From NCBI GenBank assembly GCA_036365515.1, contig CM070874.1:214510942-214574941 (forward strand): 64,000 bases of DNA, in the 5' to 3' direction. The notes below the pieces were generated by a model. It was given only the letters and a program-made list of their open reading frames with translations, had not been told where the DNA came from and did not search any database. Positions 50,301 to 61,622 of this stretch are shown piece after piece (the stretch's first letter is position 1; each line of letters begins with the position of its first letter). The translations under genes and the position numbers were made by a program. This DNA is from Torymus aiolomorphi (lineage: Eukaryota; Arthropoda; Insecta; Hymenoptera; Torymidae).

Positions 50301-51145
50301 AAATGAGACAAGGAGCTAAACATGACTTTGAGAAAAATCTCTACAAATTAATGAACAATGCTGTTTTCGGAAAGACTATGGAAAATGTAAGAAAAAGAGT
50401 TAATGTTAAATTACTGACCAAATGGGAAGGTCGATATGGAGCAGAAGCTCTTATTGCACGACCAGAATTCCATAGCCGTACAATCATTGATGAAAACCTT
50501 GTTCTCATAGAATTAGAGAAGACAGAAGTATACATGAATAAGCCAATTTATGTAGGTCTTTGTGTATTGGATTTATCAAAGGCTTTGGTATATGATTTTC
50601 ACTACAACTACATGAAGAAGCAATTCTAGGATCGCTGCAAACTGTTGTATACCGATACTGATAGTTTAATATATGAAATAAATGATGAAGATATATATAA
50701 AGTGATAAAACGTGACATTTCAAATTTTGATACTTCTGACTACCCAGTTGATAACATTTTTGGAATTCCTCAAGTCAATAAGAAAGTTGTAGGCCTAATG
50801 AAAGATGAATGTAATGACCAAATTATGACAGAGTTCGTTGGGTTACGTAGTAAAATGTATAGTATTCGTGTAAATGGCCAAGATCATGTTAAAAAAGTTA
50901 AAGGTGTTAAAACTGGAGTTGTTGATAGAACCATTACTTTTGATGACTATGCTGATTATTTATTAAATATGTCAACACAACACAGAGAGCAGTGTACAAT
51001 ACAATCTAAAGCACATGTAGTACAAACTGTAAGACAAAAAAAGTTAGCTTTAAGTCCCTACGATGATAAGCGATACTTAATACCTGGGGAAACAGATACT
51101 TTACCTTGGGGGCACTATAAAACTATTGAATTTAATGAAGATTGA
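47370..51145 (+). pseudogene. DNA polymerase type B, right palindrome copy (broken)
   Basis: Same gene as the left copy, transcribed outward. It begins MSAYECKKIVERT, then TGA at 47409-47411. A one-base loss near 47934 and a two-base loss near 49291 shift the frame. TGA at 48943-48945 and TAG near 50627 also interrupt it. Motifs in order: zinc-like CDRCLHYFRD, Exo I YADFECLL (Asp present), CYICEKPLG plus DHCHLTG across the intron, Exo [12 protein letters not shown], Pol [13 protein letters not shown], Pol [13 protein letters not shown], Pol C YTDTDS. It ends ...TIEFNED at a TGA (51143-51145). Its lesions differ from those of the left copy. Confidence 0.88.
49021..49088 (+). other. Spliceosomal-type intron in right polymerase copy
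   Basis: GTAAGGTTAAATATGC... to TATGTTTCAG, 68 bp, between CACTGTCATCTGACTGGAAG and ATATCGAGGAGC. Splicing joins the two halves of the Cys/His module in frame. Confidence 0.75.
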
Positions 51146-51165
51146 TTGTAAATGTAGGTTTATAA

Positions 51166-51171
51166 ATAAAA
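51166..51171 (+). terminator. Poly(A) signal after right polymerase copy
   Basis: AATAAA lies ~20 bases after the stop codon. It is mirrored in the left arm (TTTATT near 41318). Confidence 0.5.
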
Positions 51172-51305
51172 GAAGTTATCTTATATATCACTTGTATTCA
51201 ATGTAATGCTAATATAATATGAAAAACTGTAAAAATTATGTTTAATAAACTTCATGAATATTCTATATCACTGTTTCCTTCAATTGATAAATAAATTCTA
51301 TATTA

Positions 51306-51307
<2 letters not shown>

Positions 51308-51368
<61 letters not shown>

Positions 51369-51370
51369 CA

Positions 51371-51428
<58 letters not shown>

Positions 51429-51480
51429 CGCGCGCACACACACACACACATACACACACACACACATACACACATATATA
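51308..51480. repeat. CA microsatellite
   Basis: (CA)n with a few CGCA, CATA and AAAATCGCGCG interruptions, abutting the right edge of the palindrome. Confidence 0.97.
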
Positions 51481-52080
51481 GTGCTCATGTATATCTTACA
51501 CGAGAGAACGAGATAATGTGAATCGCACGAGGGTGTCGCGGGTAGGGGGTACGTGCAGTAGTATCTGGGGGAAAACTATATATAGATATACTATCCCAAC
51601 AAGACCGTCTCAAATAATTCAATGTAGTATGCTATTCTTTATGCGAATACTTTATGAGGTAATATTATATATATAGATATAGTACCTGCATACATAAATA
51701 GTGCAAAAATTCATGGGAATTATTATGTATATAGTACCTTGTGTACACCAATGGGGGTTAGCCTAGGGAAATTTCGAGGACTAAAATGTTCTAGGGAAAT
51801 TTGTGGTTGGTCTAGGGGATACACACACACACAGTGCTCATGTATATCTTACACAAGAGAACGAGATAATGTGAATCACACGAGGGTGTCGCGGGTAGGG
51901 GGTACGTGCAGTGGTATCTAGGGGAAAACTATAGATATACTATCCCAACAAGACCGTCTCAAATTACAGAAATCAGTGTGCGCAGATATTTGAATCCAAC
52001 GCGGGAAAGTACGCGCATGCGCAGTGGTGTCTAGGGGAAATACTATATATAGATATACTGCCCATGTATAAGAGTGGGGC
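51481..52080. repeat. ~355-bp direct duplication (two and a partial third copy)
   Basis: GTGCTCATGTATATCTTACA with the following ~130 bp (GGGTGTCGCGGGTAGGGGGTACGTGCAG) occurs at 51481 and 51836. A partial copy lies near 52015-52060 (GCAGTGGTGTCTAGGGGAAA). Non-coding. Confidence 0.85.
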
Positions 52081-52943
52081 AGAACTCTCCTAGCTTACCT
52101 ACTATTGTATTTAAATTCTTGAATAGGTGAGTAAAACTGAAATAATATAGAAATGAAATAAATTTTATATAGAATTATGTATATATTAAATGACTTAAAT
52201 AACCTCAAGGTGGTTGTACTCAAATCATATCGTCTGAGAAAATTAGTTATAACTTATACTTCGAAGGCTATATAGTCCGGTAAATGGGTTTATTCCTTCA
52301 TTACATCAGTCTTTTCACATACCCCCAGGCGGAAATAAAACTGAGAAAATAATTATGAATGAGAATGTATAATTTTTCATAATTTTTGAAATAAGTCTAT
52401 AACTGTTTATAAAGATAAGATATGAGACTATATAGTAACAGTTTTTAAAAGTTATCAACCGTTTTTTTACTGTTATGAACAGCTAGAAAATGTTTATAAC
52501 AGTACTATTATATATCATAAAATCAATCTGTCAAAAGTTATTATCAGTTATAAACTCTTTTTATCTAATAATAATAGTTATTAATAGTTATAAAAAGTTT
52601 ATAGTAATGATTCAGTTTTTGTATAAAAAAGAAATTTTATTAATAATTCCAAAATGCAAATAATTATTCATTTCAATTATTACAAATTATAGTAAAAATT
52701 TGTAAAAGTTATTATCAGTTATTAACTTTTTTTACTGATCGATCAAAGATTCAAATTGTTATGATAGTTCAAAAACTTATAAAAGTAAATAACTATACTA
52801 AAAAAAAATTTGGTTTAGATTAAATAAATGATTTATTTGCCTCACTGCAATATGTTCAAAGCAATGAAAAATAATTAATTGCACCAAATAAATATTTATT
52901 TGGTTTTAAAAATTTTAGTATGCAAAGTAAAAAATAGTTATTT
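52081..52943. other. AT-rich non-coding stretch with AACTGTTATAA-like low-order repeats
   Basis: Between 52370 and 52800 the words GTTATAAA, AGTTATTA and ACTGTTAT recur irregularly. No gene or terminal repeat seen. Confidence 0.5.
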
Positions 52944-53228
52944 CACTAGGATCAGAGGCTCAGGGTTCCGAAACCCCAATTGTGAAGTTGAACTTGCAGA
53001 GGTGGGTGTTGGTGGTAATACCTCACCTTTGCATAATTATAGACCCAAATGCCTTCCCAGAAAAAAACTAAAGCCATTATATTTAAAAAAAAACTGGAAA
53101 TATGTGTACGATATTCACATTTTTTCCCATTTTTACTATTTGTGTCAGAGGTTCATGCGATGAAGTATTACCTCTTCAAGTTTCAAGAAATTTGGAGATC
53201 CAGAACCCTGAGCCTCTCCTGGTTAGTG
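52944..53228. mobile_element. Short MITE-like element with CACTA-starting inverted ends
   Basis: CACTAGGATCAGAGGCTCAG at 52944 matches the complement of 53203-53228 (CACTAACCAGGAGAGGCTCAG) with a few mismatches and one gap. The 285-bp interior is non-coding and partly self-complementary (AGGTGGG...TATTACCTC). The superfamily is not resolved. Confidence 0.6.
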
Positions 53229-54180
53229 TAATAAATATTGTTGTCATTAAATAAAATAAATTTTTGTTTTAATTCAATTATAAGTTTAGGGGCAATATTT
53301 TATAAAATGATTCACTAAAATCAAATACATACCTTACTTAGTTACTTTAAATAAACTAATGTTTTGATTTAAAACTGAGAAATCGATGCAATAATCATTT
53401 ATTTCTTTGAGTTATATATATCCTCATAGAGGAAGCTTTGTTACGGTGAAAAAAATCGCTGCCAATTTATTAGTACGTAGTTAGCTTCCTCCAAATTAAT
53501 TTATAGTTCCTATATTTGTATTACATAGTTCAAATTTAAAATATTTTTACGCATTTTTTATTCAAAAATATTTAATTTCAAATCCATAAAACGAAAAGTG
53601 TTATTTTATTTTCAAATATGTGGAACTGTATATTATTTCATGAAGGCGAAAAAATATAAAATTTTATATTATTGCATATAGAAATTTGTTTTCTGAGAAA
53701 TTGATACATTATAGTAATGTACTTTGCAGTAAATTTGCAATTTAAAAGCAATTCTGATTAATGTATTCATTTGATATTCTACACGTCTACTATGTAATAC
53801 TGAAAAATAAAATTAATTGTACATTCATTTATATCTACTCTTAACAATTTATTATTAATCATGAAAATGTAATTATAAATAATATAATTATATAATTATA
53901 ATTATAAAAATAGAATATGCTTTTACGCATGTTTTGTTTAAAAAATATATTTGTTGAATATTTGATATTAAACTAAAAATTAACTAGATCGATGTACTTT
54001 TATCAATAACAATTATTTTTTAAACTTTTATTGTTAACTTTATTACAGTAACCGATTATCCACAAAACTTGCTGTAAATACGTTAAATAAGTGGTTGATA
54101 TTTCTAGCCGATTAATCAAATATTCTCTGAGAACCCGCTAATCAAAAATATTTTAAAAAAATTTATAATCTTAAATTTTT
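53229..54180. other. AT-rich stretch with dispersed repeat fragments
   Basis: Holds a copy of the GCTGCCAATTTATTAG...TAGCTTCCTCCAAA repeat (53451-53530). A fragment at 54110-54175 is continued at 58770 on the other side of the LINE. No gene seen. Confidence 0.6.
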
Positions 54181-54195
54181 TTTTTTTTCGCCATC

Positions 54196-55681
54196 ATGGC
54201 GTCGACGAGTAAGGAACCTCCCGATCGGGGGAAGCCCAAAATGTATAAGTGTCATCCGAGTACACCAGTTAAAACAGTAGTGTGTTTAATTTGTGAGGAA
54301 GTGTATCACGCTTGTGATTTTAATAAGTTAAAAAACATTACATGCTTAAGCAACATACTTGTAATTTGCCCGGAATATCAAAGTCTAACCTCAAAATCAA
54401 CAGACCACGTGTTGACCTCGTTGTCGGAGGAAGTGAAAGTATATATAGCACAAATTAAAGCAACCAAAGAGGAACAACTAAAGGAACAAATTTTGAACGA
54501 AATTTCAAGTGATTCGTCAAGACTTGATACGACTGTAAATAATGCCTGTGCGGAATGTGAGAACTTAAGAATTGAAAATACCTTACTAAAGGATCTTAAT
54601 GCAGAATTGAAGGAGAAGAATGCGATACTAAAAGAATTAATGAAAAAAGATAAAGAAAACACTGCTTTAAATTTCAAAAAAGTGACTTATGCCGAAATTA
54701 TGACAAGTAAACCAAATAAGCCAAAAAGAATTCCTAGAATAATAATTAAGAAAACAAAACAAGAGGAAACTATGGAGAAAGTTAATGAGGAAATATCTCG
54801 ATACTTGACAAAAGAAAAAACTATACAAACAAATAATATTTAAAAAAAAAAAGAATGAAGAAACAATTATTACTTGCAGTAATCTTGAAAGTGTAGATAA
54901 AGCTTTCGATACGCTAAAAAGGAAATTAAAAGGTACATGTGAAATCGTGAAAGAACAGATAATGAATCCTAAAATGAGGATTGTTGGTATTGATAATTTT
55001 GAGAACATGAACACTAAACAACTACAAGACGACATCAATGAAAGAAATTTCAACGAAAAATTCAAAGATGAATGTAAAATTATACACACGTACATACATG
55101 ATAGAAAGAAAACTCTAACTGTTATAATCGAAATACCTGCAGAATTATACAAGCACGTAAAAGAAAATAAAAATAGAATCTTTGTAGGTAATCAAAGATG
55201 TAAAATTTTTGACGTCATAAGTGTAAAGCTTTGCTACAAATGTGCAAGACACGGTCACAGTGGAGGAAGGTGTAAAAATTCTGCTATGTGTACAAAATGT
55301 GCTATGCTACATAGTGCAAGTCAATGTAACACAACAGAGAGCAGTTCATGTGTAAATTGTAAGTACAGCAATACCAAGTTCGGAACTAATTACAATACTA
55401 ACCACGAAGCAACAGATAGTGATATGTGTGAAATTCTTAAAGCTAAGGTGAGAAAGTATATAGATATGCACGACTACCCAATACAACCTACTATACCAAG
55501 ACACCTAGGTAAAGTAGGAACCTACTCACTCTGGTTACCATTACAAGTTAATGTATCTACACAATCACTAAATAAGCTTAATGATAGTTTGACTAAGAGT
55601 CCAACTTCAGTCCAAACTGTAATTAAAAGTCCGCTGAAAATGCTGTCTGACAGAATAAAAAATAGGCAAAATATTGAATAA
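54196..55681 (+). pseudogene. LINE ORF1 protein (zinc finger, coiled coil, CCHC knuckles)
   Basis: Nucleic-acid-binding chaperone of the LINE. It starts at an ATG in good context (ATCATGG). An N-terminal Cys module (VVCLICEEVYHACDF, then later Cys) precedes a heptad-like coiled coil around residues 110-150 (ENLRIENTLLKDLNAELKEK). At 54843 an A-run shifts the frame. The second part (to 55681) contains an RRM-like region and Cys knuckles: CYKCARHGHSGGRC, CTKCAMLHSASQC and a third, CVNCKYSNTKFGTNYNTNH. The stop lies 14 bases before ORF2's ATG. Confidence 0.82.
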
Positions 55682-55695
55682 ACTACAACCTCGAC

Positions 55696-58627
55696 ATGAT
55701 GAATCTTGATTATGATTTTGAAAATCTATTACAACAAAAAACTGAATGCAGCGATATAAGGAGCCTTAACGTTTATTTAAAAAGACAAAATTTTATAATA
55801 TTATATGTCAACATAAGAAGCCTAAACAAAAATTTTGAAAAGCTTGAATTATTAATAAATAGACTAAAAGGAAAACCAAGTGTTATAATCTGTACGGTAA
55901 CTTGGACAATTCAACATGCGGGATTTTTCAATCTACCTGGATACAAGTTGCGGCACAATGAAAGTAGTATGAATAAAGCAGATGGTGTTATTATGTACAT
56001 AAAAAGTGATATCATAGAATATACTGAAACTGTGGTGATAGATAATTTAAGTATCATATATGCGGATATCCTTATAAATAATAATGAAACCATAAGAATC
56101 TCCGCAACCTAGAGATCACATTCCATAAAAAAACCTAAGTATATTTACTCAATTAAAAAATACATTAATAGCAATATTAATATTAAGAACCATATGGTTA
56201 TTGGTGATTTTAATATAGATATTATGGACTGTGATAACAGTAGTCAGGAGTTTCTAAATAATTTTTATGAAAAAGAATATATACCATGTTTTCTAGGAAT
56301 AACCAGGCCTGCAACTAACAGCTGTAATGGAACGTGTATCGACAATATTTTTATAAAATCAAAGTCACTTATTCCAGAATCATATAAACTTTGCACTAAT
56401 GAAATTAGTGATCATTACTCATTAATAGTTGCCCTTGGCAACGTAAACTTAAATAAACAAGATAATAGTGCAAAAAAATATTGTTAACTATAAAAAGCTC
56501 TTTAATAAAGCCTCATTAACAGACTGGAACTCTATATTATCGATTCACGATCCAAATGAAGCAGCCTGCTCGTTAATAAATGGGATTAAAAATTGTATAA
56601 ATTGTGCTACAACTAGTAAAGTCATTAAAAGAAAAGATAGGGAGATGATACCAAGAAAAAATTAGATCTCTTCTGCAATCGTTACATCTTGTAAAAAAAA
56701 AGAAACACTGTATAAATTATGGAAAATGAGTCCTAATTGTACTGAATTAAATAATAATTATATGAATTACTCTAAATTATTATGTAAAGCAATAAAAGAT
56801 GCTAAATTTAAATTTGAAAGAAATAAGATCGAAAAAAGTAAGAAAGATAATAAAAAACTATGGGAGATAATTAATAATAAGTTAGGAAAAACAAAGAAAT
56901 CGAGCAAGACAATTGATCATATATATGTGAACAATAATAAAATTACTAATAAAGAAGACATAGCTAACTTTATGAACACTTATTTCTGTGAGGTGGGTAC
57001 TAATTTAAGTAGGAATATTAATCAACAAAGAAATGTTGATATAAAACCAATTGCAAGAAATGCAATGTCAATATTTATATCCCCTACTAGTATTGACGAA
57101 ATAAGTAAAATTATTTAAGATCTTAAAGAAAAAGCAGGAGGTGTGGATGGTATAAATGCGAAAGTTCTAAAAATAATTTCGCCATTTATCTTAACATCTC
57201 TTCAACATATTTTCAATATATCAATTGAACTGGCAATATGGCCAGAAACCTTAAAAAGTGCGGAAGTAGTGCCAATACACAAAGCAGGTGACAAAACTAA
57301 TATTTCAAATTATAGACTTATATCGTTAATATCAAATATTGCAAAAATTTTTGAGAAAATAATATATAATAGACTTTATGACTTTATTAAAAAATGTAAA
57401 ATATTATCAAATTCACAATATGGCTTTATTAAAGGTAGAGGTACAACTGATGCTCTCAGCAAAATTACGGATATTATATTCAATCATCTAGATAACAGTA
57501 AATCATTAATAATCTCTTTTCTTGACCTAGCAAAAGCCTTCGACACTGTTAATCATAGAATTCTAATTGAAAAACTAGAAACTTATGGAATACGAGGAAA
57601 ACCGCTTGATTTAATGACTAGCTATTTGTCTAATAGAAATCAAATAGTTAGATTAGAAGATAAAATAAGTACTGAAAAAAGAATAGAAACGGGAGTTCCA
57701 CAAGGAACAATATTAGGACCACTTTTATTTATTATATACGTTAATGATCTATTGACAAATATGCAAAAAGATTCAATCCTCTCCTACGCAGATGACACTA
57801 TCATCATCTCTGGTGAAGATACGTGGTTTGATGCACAGGAAAAAATGAACAAATCATTAGAAAATGTTGCAAATTGGTTGGCATTTAATAAACTTTCATT
57901 AAATACTAGTAAAACGGTCTATATGACAATTGGTAGTTATTGTGATAGTGTACCAAAAAACATTAAAATTGAAATACAGAAACAAGAAATAAAAAGAGTG
58001 ACTAATTATAAGTACCTAGGAATAATTTTCGATTACAATATGAAATGGGATATGCATATTCAGTATATCATAAATAAAACCAAATATCTAATATTTATCT
58101 TTGCAAAAATTAAAAATCTCTTGGACATTAAATCGCTAATAACAATATATTATGCCTTCTTTCACAGTTACATAAATTATGGAATAATAGCATGGGGTGG
58201 GGCTTACAATAATAATATAATGCGATTACAAAATATACAAACAAGAATTTTGAAACTTATATACAAAAACTCTTTCGTAGAAAGAAGGCCTCTAAACGTA
58301 AGGGAAGTGTTTCATTTGGAAGCACTAATGTATCACTATGAAGAACTGAAAGAATTATATTTAAAAAGTACATCTAAAACTAGGAATAAGAGTATTCAGC
58401 AACCAAAAATAAATAAGTCTGTTAGTAAAAAAAGTAGTTTCATGGTAGCGCTGAAGACCTTTAACTGTCTTCCTAATGAATTAAAAAGTTTGACCTGTAA
58501 TGGTAATTTTGGAAAATATAAAAAAAAAAGAAAAAACTATTTAATTATATACAAAAAATATAGATTATATAACTACTGTTTTGCTTGGGTGTTTATACTT
58601 TATTGGAAATTTATAATGTTAAAGTAA
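55696..58627 (+). pseudogene. LINE ORF2 protein (endonuclease and reverse transcriptase)
   Basis: Nicks the target and reverse-transcribes from it. The endonuclease (55696-56487) has NIRSLNKNFEKLELL, VIGDFNIDIMD and ISDHYSLIVAL, but the family ETW motif reads VTW (near 55900; GTA where GAA is expected). A TAG at 56110-56112 interrupts it. After a frameshift near 56470, RT runs 56468-58627 with stops at 56663 and 57116. RT motifs are NYRLISLISNIAKIFEK, FLDLAKAFDTVNHRIL, GVPQGTILGPLLFIIYVNDL and LSYADDTIIIS. The C-terminal region is typical of insect LINEs (YKYLGIIFDYNMKWDMH). Confidence 0.88.
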
Positions 58628-58721
58628 TTTTAAGTTAGTTTTTAAGTTTTTATTTTGTATATCCCAGCCCTTGTACAGGTAGTTATATCTACCTCTTAAG
58701 GATTACGCTATGTAATTTGTC

Positions 58722-58732
58722 TGGTAAATAAA

Positions 58733-58763
<31 letters not shown>

Positions 58764-58770
58764 AAAAAAA
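58722..58770. repeat. (AAATA)n / (TAAA)n LINE 3' tail
   Basis: GGTAAATAAATAAAAATAAATAAATAAAT... directly follows the LINE 3' UTR. It is the simple repeat often left at the 3' end of this LINE group. Confidence 0.85.
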
Positions 58771-60234
58771 TATCTTTAGTCGCTACAGTCACTTTTTTTG
58801 GGCAACAAACTTGGTTCGAAAATATGGATAGATTGATTGGTTTTTAATTCAGTTATCGTGCGGCAAAGAAAAAAAACATTTTTCTTGAATAATTTTTTAC
58901 TCAAAAATAAATAAAGATAATTTCTTGAAATCTTAACATAATAAATTGTCTTAAAAAAAGTGGTTAAAAATTCGAATCGATTGATCAGTCTCTGAGAAAC
59001 CGGTACACAAAAATATTTAAAAAAAATTTTCAACCTCAAATATCTTTGCTCATGACAGCCGGATTTTTTTGGACAACAAATAACGAAAGAACGAAAAGCT
59101 ATCTATTTTTATCTCGACAACGAAGACGCACTTCTTTCCTTCAATAATTTTTTTCTCGAAAACAAATGAAGGTAATCACTTGAAATTTCAACCTAATTTA
59201 CGTTTAATAAGTGTAAGGTGGTTCTATGAAAATCGTAAAGTCTGCAGATGAAAATAATTTTGAAGGATGTTATTGTTAAGGTTTTCATGAACAAATTGGT
59301 ATAGTTTTAAGTGCAAGTTGCCGACCAAATACTTGAAATAATATTGTTTAAAAATTTGTGTTTTAACATGGGGAAATACGGGAGCCATGCGGTTGGCATG
59401 GAAAAGTAATGAAATTGAAGTACTTAAACACTGCAGAATTATAGCAAAAAAGAGATATCGAAAAAGTAAATTTCATATTTTCTAAAGGTATTAAAAAATA
59501 TTCCAATAATCGAATAAAATAAAAAGATATATTAGATCAAAGTAGGAAAAGTCATGGTTTGAGTTTAGATAGACGGCATTTACTAGTCAATACAACAAAC
59601 TTTTTAACCTTTATTTTAAAAAAACCAAAATTATTAGCTATCAAATATATATGAAAATTGAACAATTATTATTAATTAATTTATCGTTTCAAAATATTTC
59701 TTAAATATTGAAGCATAAAAATAATATTTTTTTAACACTCAATTGACTTCAGACTTTTAATAGAACCACCTTAACATTTCGAGTAAATTAATCAAATATT
59801 CTTTGAGAAACCGGTATTCGAAAATATTTTAAAACATTTTTAACCTTAAATATTTCGGAAATTAATAGACAAATCGATATTAATAGTTATCTTGCGACAT
59901 AAGAAAAGCATTCTGTTTTCAATTTTTTTTCTTCAAATTTTAATCTACAGAATTGACTGAAATTTTTACAGATTATAGGTATTAATATTATGCATTATCG
60001 TGATGTTTTTTAACAGTTGACCAATTAGTTATAACGGTTTTTTTAGAAAAATCATGTTTTTGTAAAAAACAAAAAAAAAAAAGCTGGAGAAAACATTTTT
60101 TTTTAAATATAGGTGTTTTTATGCTCCTTCGACTGGCATTGATTTAAATGTTGAAATCCGATCATAACAAAAATTCAAATATAAAGTTTTTGAAAATGAA
60201 AATTTCAAGATAAAATAAAAACGAATCACATACT
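58771..60234. other. Non-coding AT-rich region made of dispersed repeat fragments
   Basis: GAGAAACCGGTA(C/T)(A/T)C(A/G)AAAATATTT(A/T)AAA occurs near 58992 and 59806, with the same surroundings (TTTTCAACCTCAAATATCTTT). Segment 59940-60180 resembles 39640-39780. No gene seen. Confidence 0.6.
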
Positions 60235-60299
60235 TTGCGAGGGGCATCCTTCGCCTTTACGGCCCATTACACCGCGCGACCTGGCGCTCGATCATACGG

Positions 60300-60535
60300 C
60301 ATCACCTTCTCTCTTCTTCTCGTCTTTCTTCTTCTCTTCTTTCTTGTTCTCTTCTTTCTTCTTCTCTTCTTTCTTGTTCTCTTCTTTCTTCTCCTCTTCT
60401 TTCTTCTTCTCTTCTTTCTTGTTCTATTCTTTCTTCTCTTCTTTCTTCTTCTCTTCTTTCTTCTTCCTTCATCTCTTCTTTATTCTTCCTTCTTCTCTTC
60501 TTTCTTCTTCTCTCCTTTCTTCTTCTCTCCTAATG
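60300..60535. repeat. (TTCTTCTCTTC)n pyrimidine microsatellite
   Basis: Degenerate tandem TTCTTCTCTTCTTTC units over ~235 bp. The long plus-strand Leu/Phe/Ser frames here are a by-product. Confidence 0.95.
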
Positions 60536-60539
60536 CGAT

Positions 60540-60702
60540 AAAGTATGTTCACCACTCTGGTGGCGAGACCAGTCACAGCATCCCATCCTCTCTGTGAGCT
60601 GAGTAAGCACCGCCCAATGCCCTCGGGATACAAGGGGCCTTCCCATGAGATCCTGAGCCATTCCAACGCGCCAACACTTTCTCTTGGCTGTCTTGGTGTC
60701 AA
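60540..60702 (-). pseudogene. Decayed continuation of a LINE ORF1 (zinc-knuckle region?)
   Basis: On the minus strand this follows the ORF1 relic at 61623-62640 once the inserted element is removed. Words such as RKCWRVG and, in another frame, CLLSSQRGWDAVTGLA have the spacing of LINE CCHC knuckles but with several Cys/His lost. Assignment is tentative. Confidence 0.35.
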
Positions 60703-61622
60703 CCCTGGCATAAGAAAAAACTGTACATTTCTGTACATTTCCGTACATATCTGTACATTTCCGTACACTTCTGTACATTTTTGTTACTTATGAGACTTTT
60801 ATACAGATTTGTACAGAAATGTACGAGAATGTACGGAAACATACGAAAATGTACTAAAATGTACGTAAATGTACGTAAATGTACAGGAATGTACAAGAAT
60901 GTACGCAAACGTAAATAAATATAAATCGAAGCTTATTAATAATAATATTATAAAGAATTTGTTGTTAATATTGAATATTAATATTAATTACGACCGAGTG
61001 TATATTTTAAGTCAATACATGGATACCTGAAATAAACGGATGAAATAATTTTTGCATGTCTGTATTATAATAATTTTGAGTTATTCCATCAACATTAACT
61101 CAATAACATAACCTGCAATAATACAGTAATCTAAGAAACTCACTTTCAACTCAATGATTTTAACATTAGTCACATTTATAGATTTTGGAATATACTTATC
61201 ATTTTTAAATTGAGAAAGAATTTAAAGTGTTTATAGTAGTTAAATGAAACATATATCCGCGATTTGGATCATTACAGACAAGTATTGTTCGATGGCGCAG
61301 ATGGAAAAGCATTTGCTCAGTAACCTAAAGATTATCGGTTCGATCCCCAATAAAGTAAATTTTTTGTTTTTAATTTTTTATAATTTTATTGCTTTGTCCT
61401 TTACTAATCTAATTTACTTTCAAAATATTAAGGTATTTTTATTTATTAAACATTTTAAGGATTATTTGATGAAGTAATTTTTTACATTATTTTTTAGAAC
61501 TATACATTTTTGTACATTCTTGTATAATTCTGTACATTTGTGTACATTTCAGTACATTTCTGTACAGTTCTGTACAAAAATGTACGGAAATGTACAGAAA
61601 TGCAGTTTTTCTTTCGCTAGGG
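60703..61622. mobile_element. Non-autonomous element with TGTACA-rich inverted ends
   Basis: Left end CCCTGGCATAAGAAAAAACTG matches the complement of the right end CCCTAGCGAAAGAAAAACTG. Both continue CATTTCTGTACATTTCCGTACAT. ~11-bp units of the type TGTACATTTCC fill 60715-60910 (in both orientations) and 61500-61605. The interior holds a tRNA-like promoter at 61286-61348. It interrupts a LINE ORF1. The flanking direct repeat is at most AA. Confidence 0.65.
61286..61348 (+). promoter_or_regulatory. tRNA-like RNA polymerase III A and B boxes
   Basis: TGGCGCAGATGG (61293) and GGTTCGATCC (61337) match A and B box consensus with the 44-base spacing of a tRNA. The acceptor and anticodon stems do not pair, so this is not a working tRNA; a tRNA-derived SINE head or decayed tRNA fits better. 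Confidence 0.45.

Larger units (their letters stand above)
41181..51307. mobile_element. Head-to-head palindrome of two family B DNA polymerase units
   Basis: The left arm 41181-45976 and right arm 46514-51307 are inverted copies: AGTAATATAG at 41181 mirrors 51298-51307, and ATCATCATCTTGAT at 45963-45976 mirrors 46514. Each arm carries a polymerase gene transcribed outward, with a TATA box and AATAAA. The polymerase type (protein-primed, organellar/viral family B) is that of Polinton/Maverick and adinto-like elements. No integrase, capsid or packaging gene is visible, so membership is inferred. Both outer edges abut TG/CA repeats. Confidence 0.82.
54181..58790 (+). mobile_element. LINE (CR1/L2/Jockey-like group), near full length
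   Basis: Two ORFs with zinc-knuckle ORF1 and endonuclease-RT ORF2, a very short 5' leader (CGCCATCATGG) and a 3' tail of (AAATA/TAAA)n at 58722-58770. It splits a dispersed repeat whose halves lie at 54110-54175 and from ~58765, which places both ends. At least two frameshifts and three stops make it inactive. The clade is judged from RT wording only. Confidence 0.87.

Noticed and set aside
41181..51307. Calling the palindrome a complete Polinton/Maverick or an integrated virus
   Set aside because: Only the polymerase gene is visible; integrase, capsid, protease and packaging ATPase are not seen, so only the polymerase family is claimed.
51308..52080. CRISPR-like array from regular CA blocks and direct duplications
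   Set aside because: Microsatellite plus long direct duplication; no uniform short repeats with unique spacers, and the DNA is eukaryotic.
61286..61357. Functional tRNA gene
   Set aside because: A and B boxes fit but the acceptor and anticodon stems do not pair.
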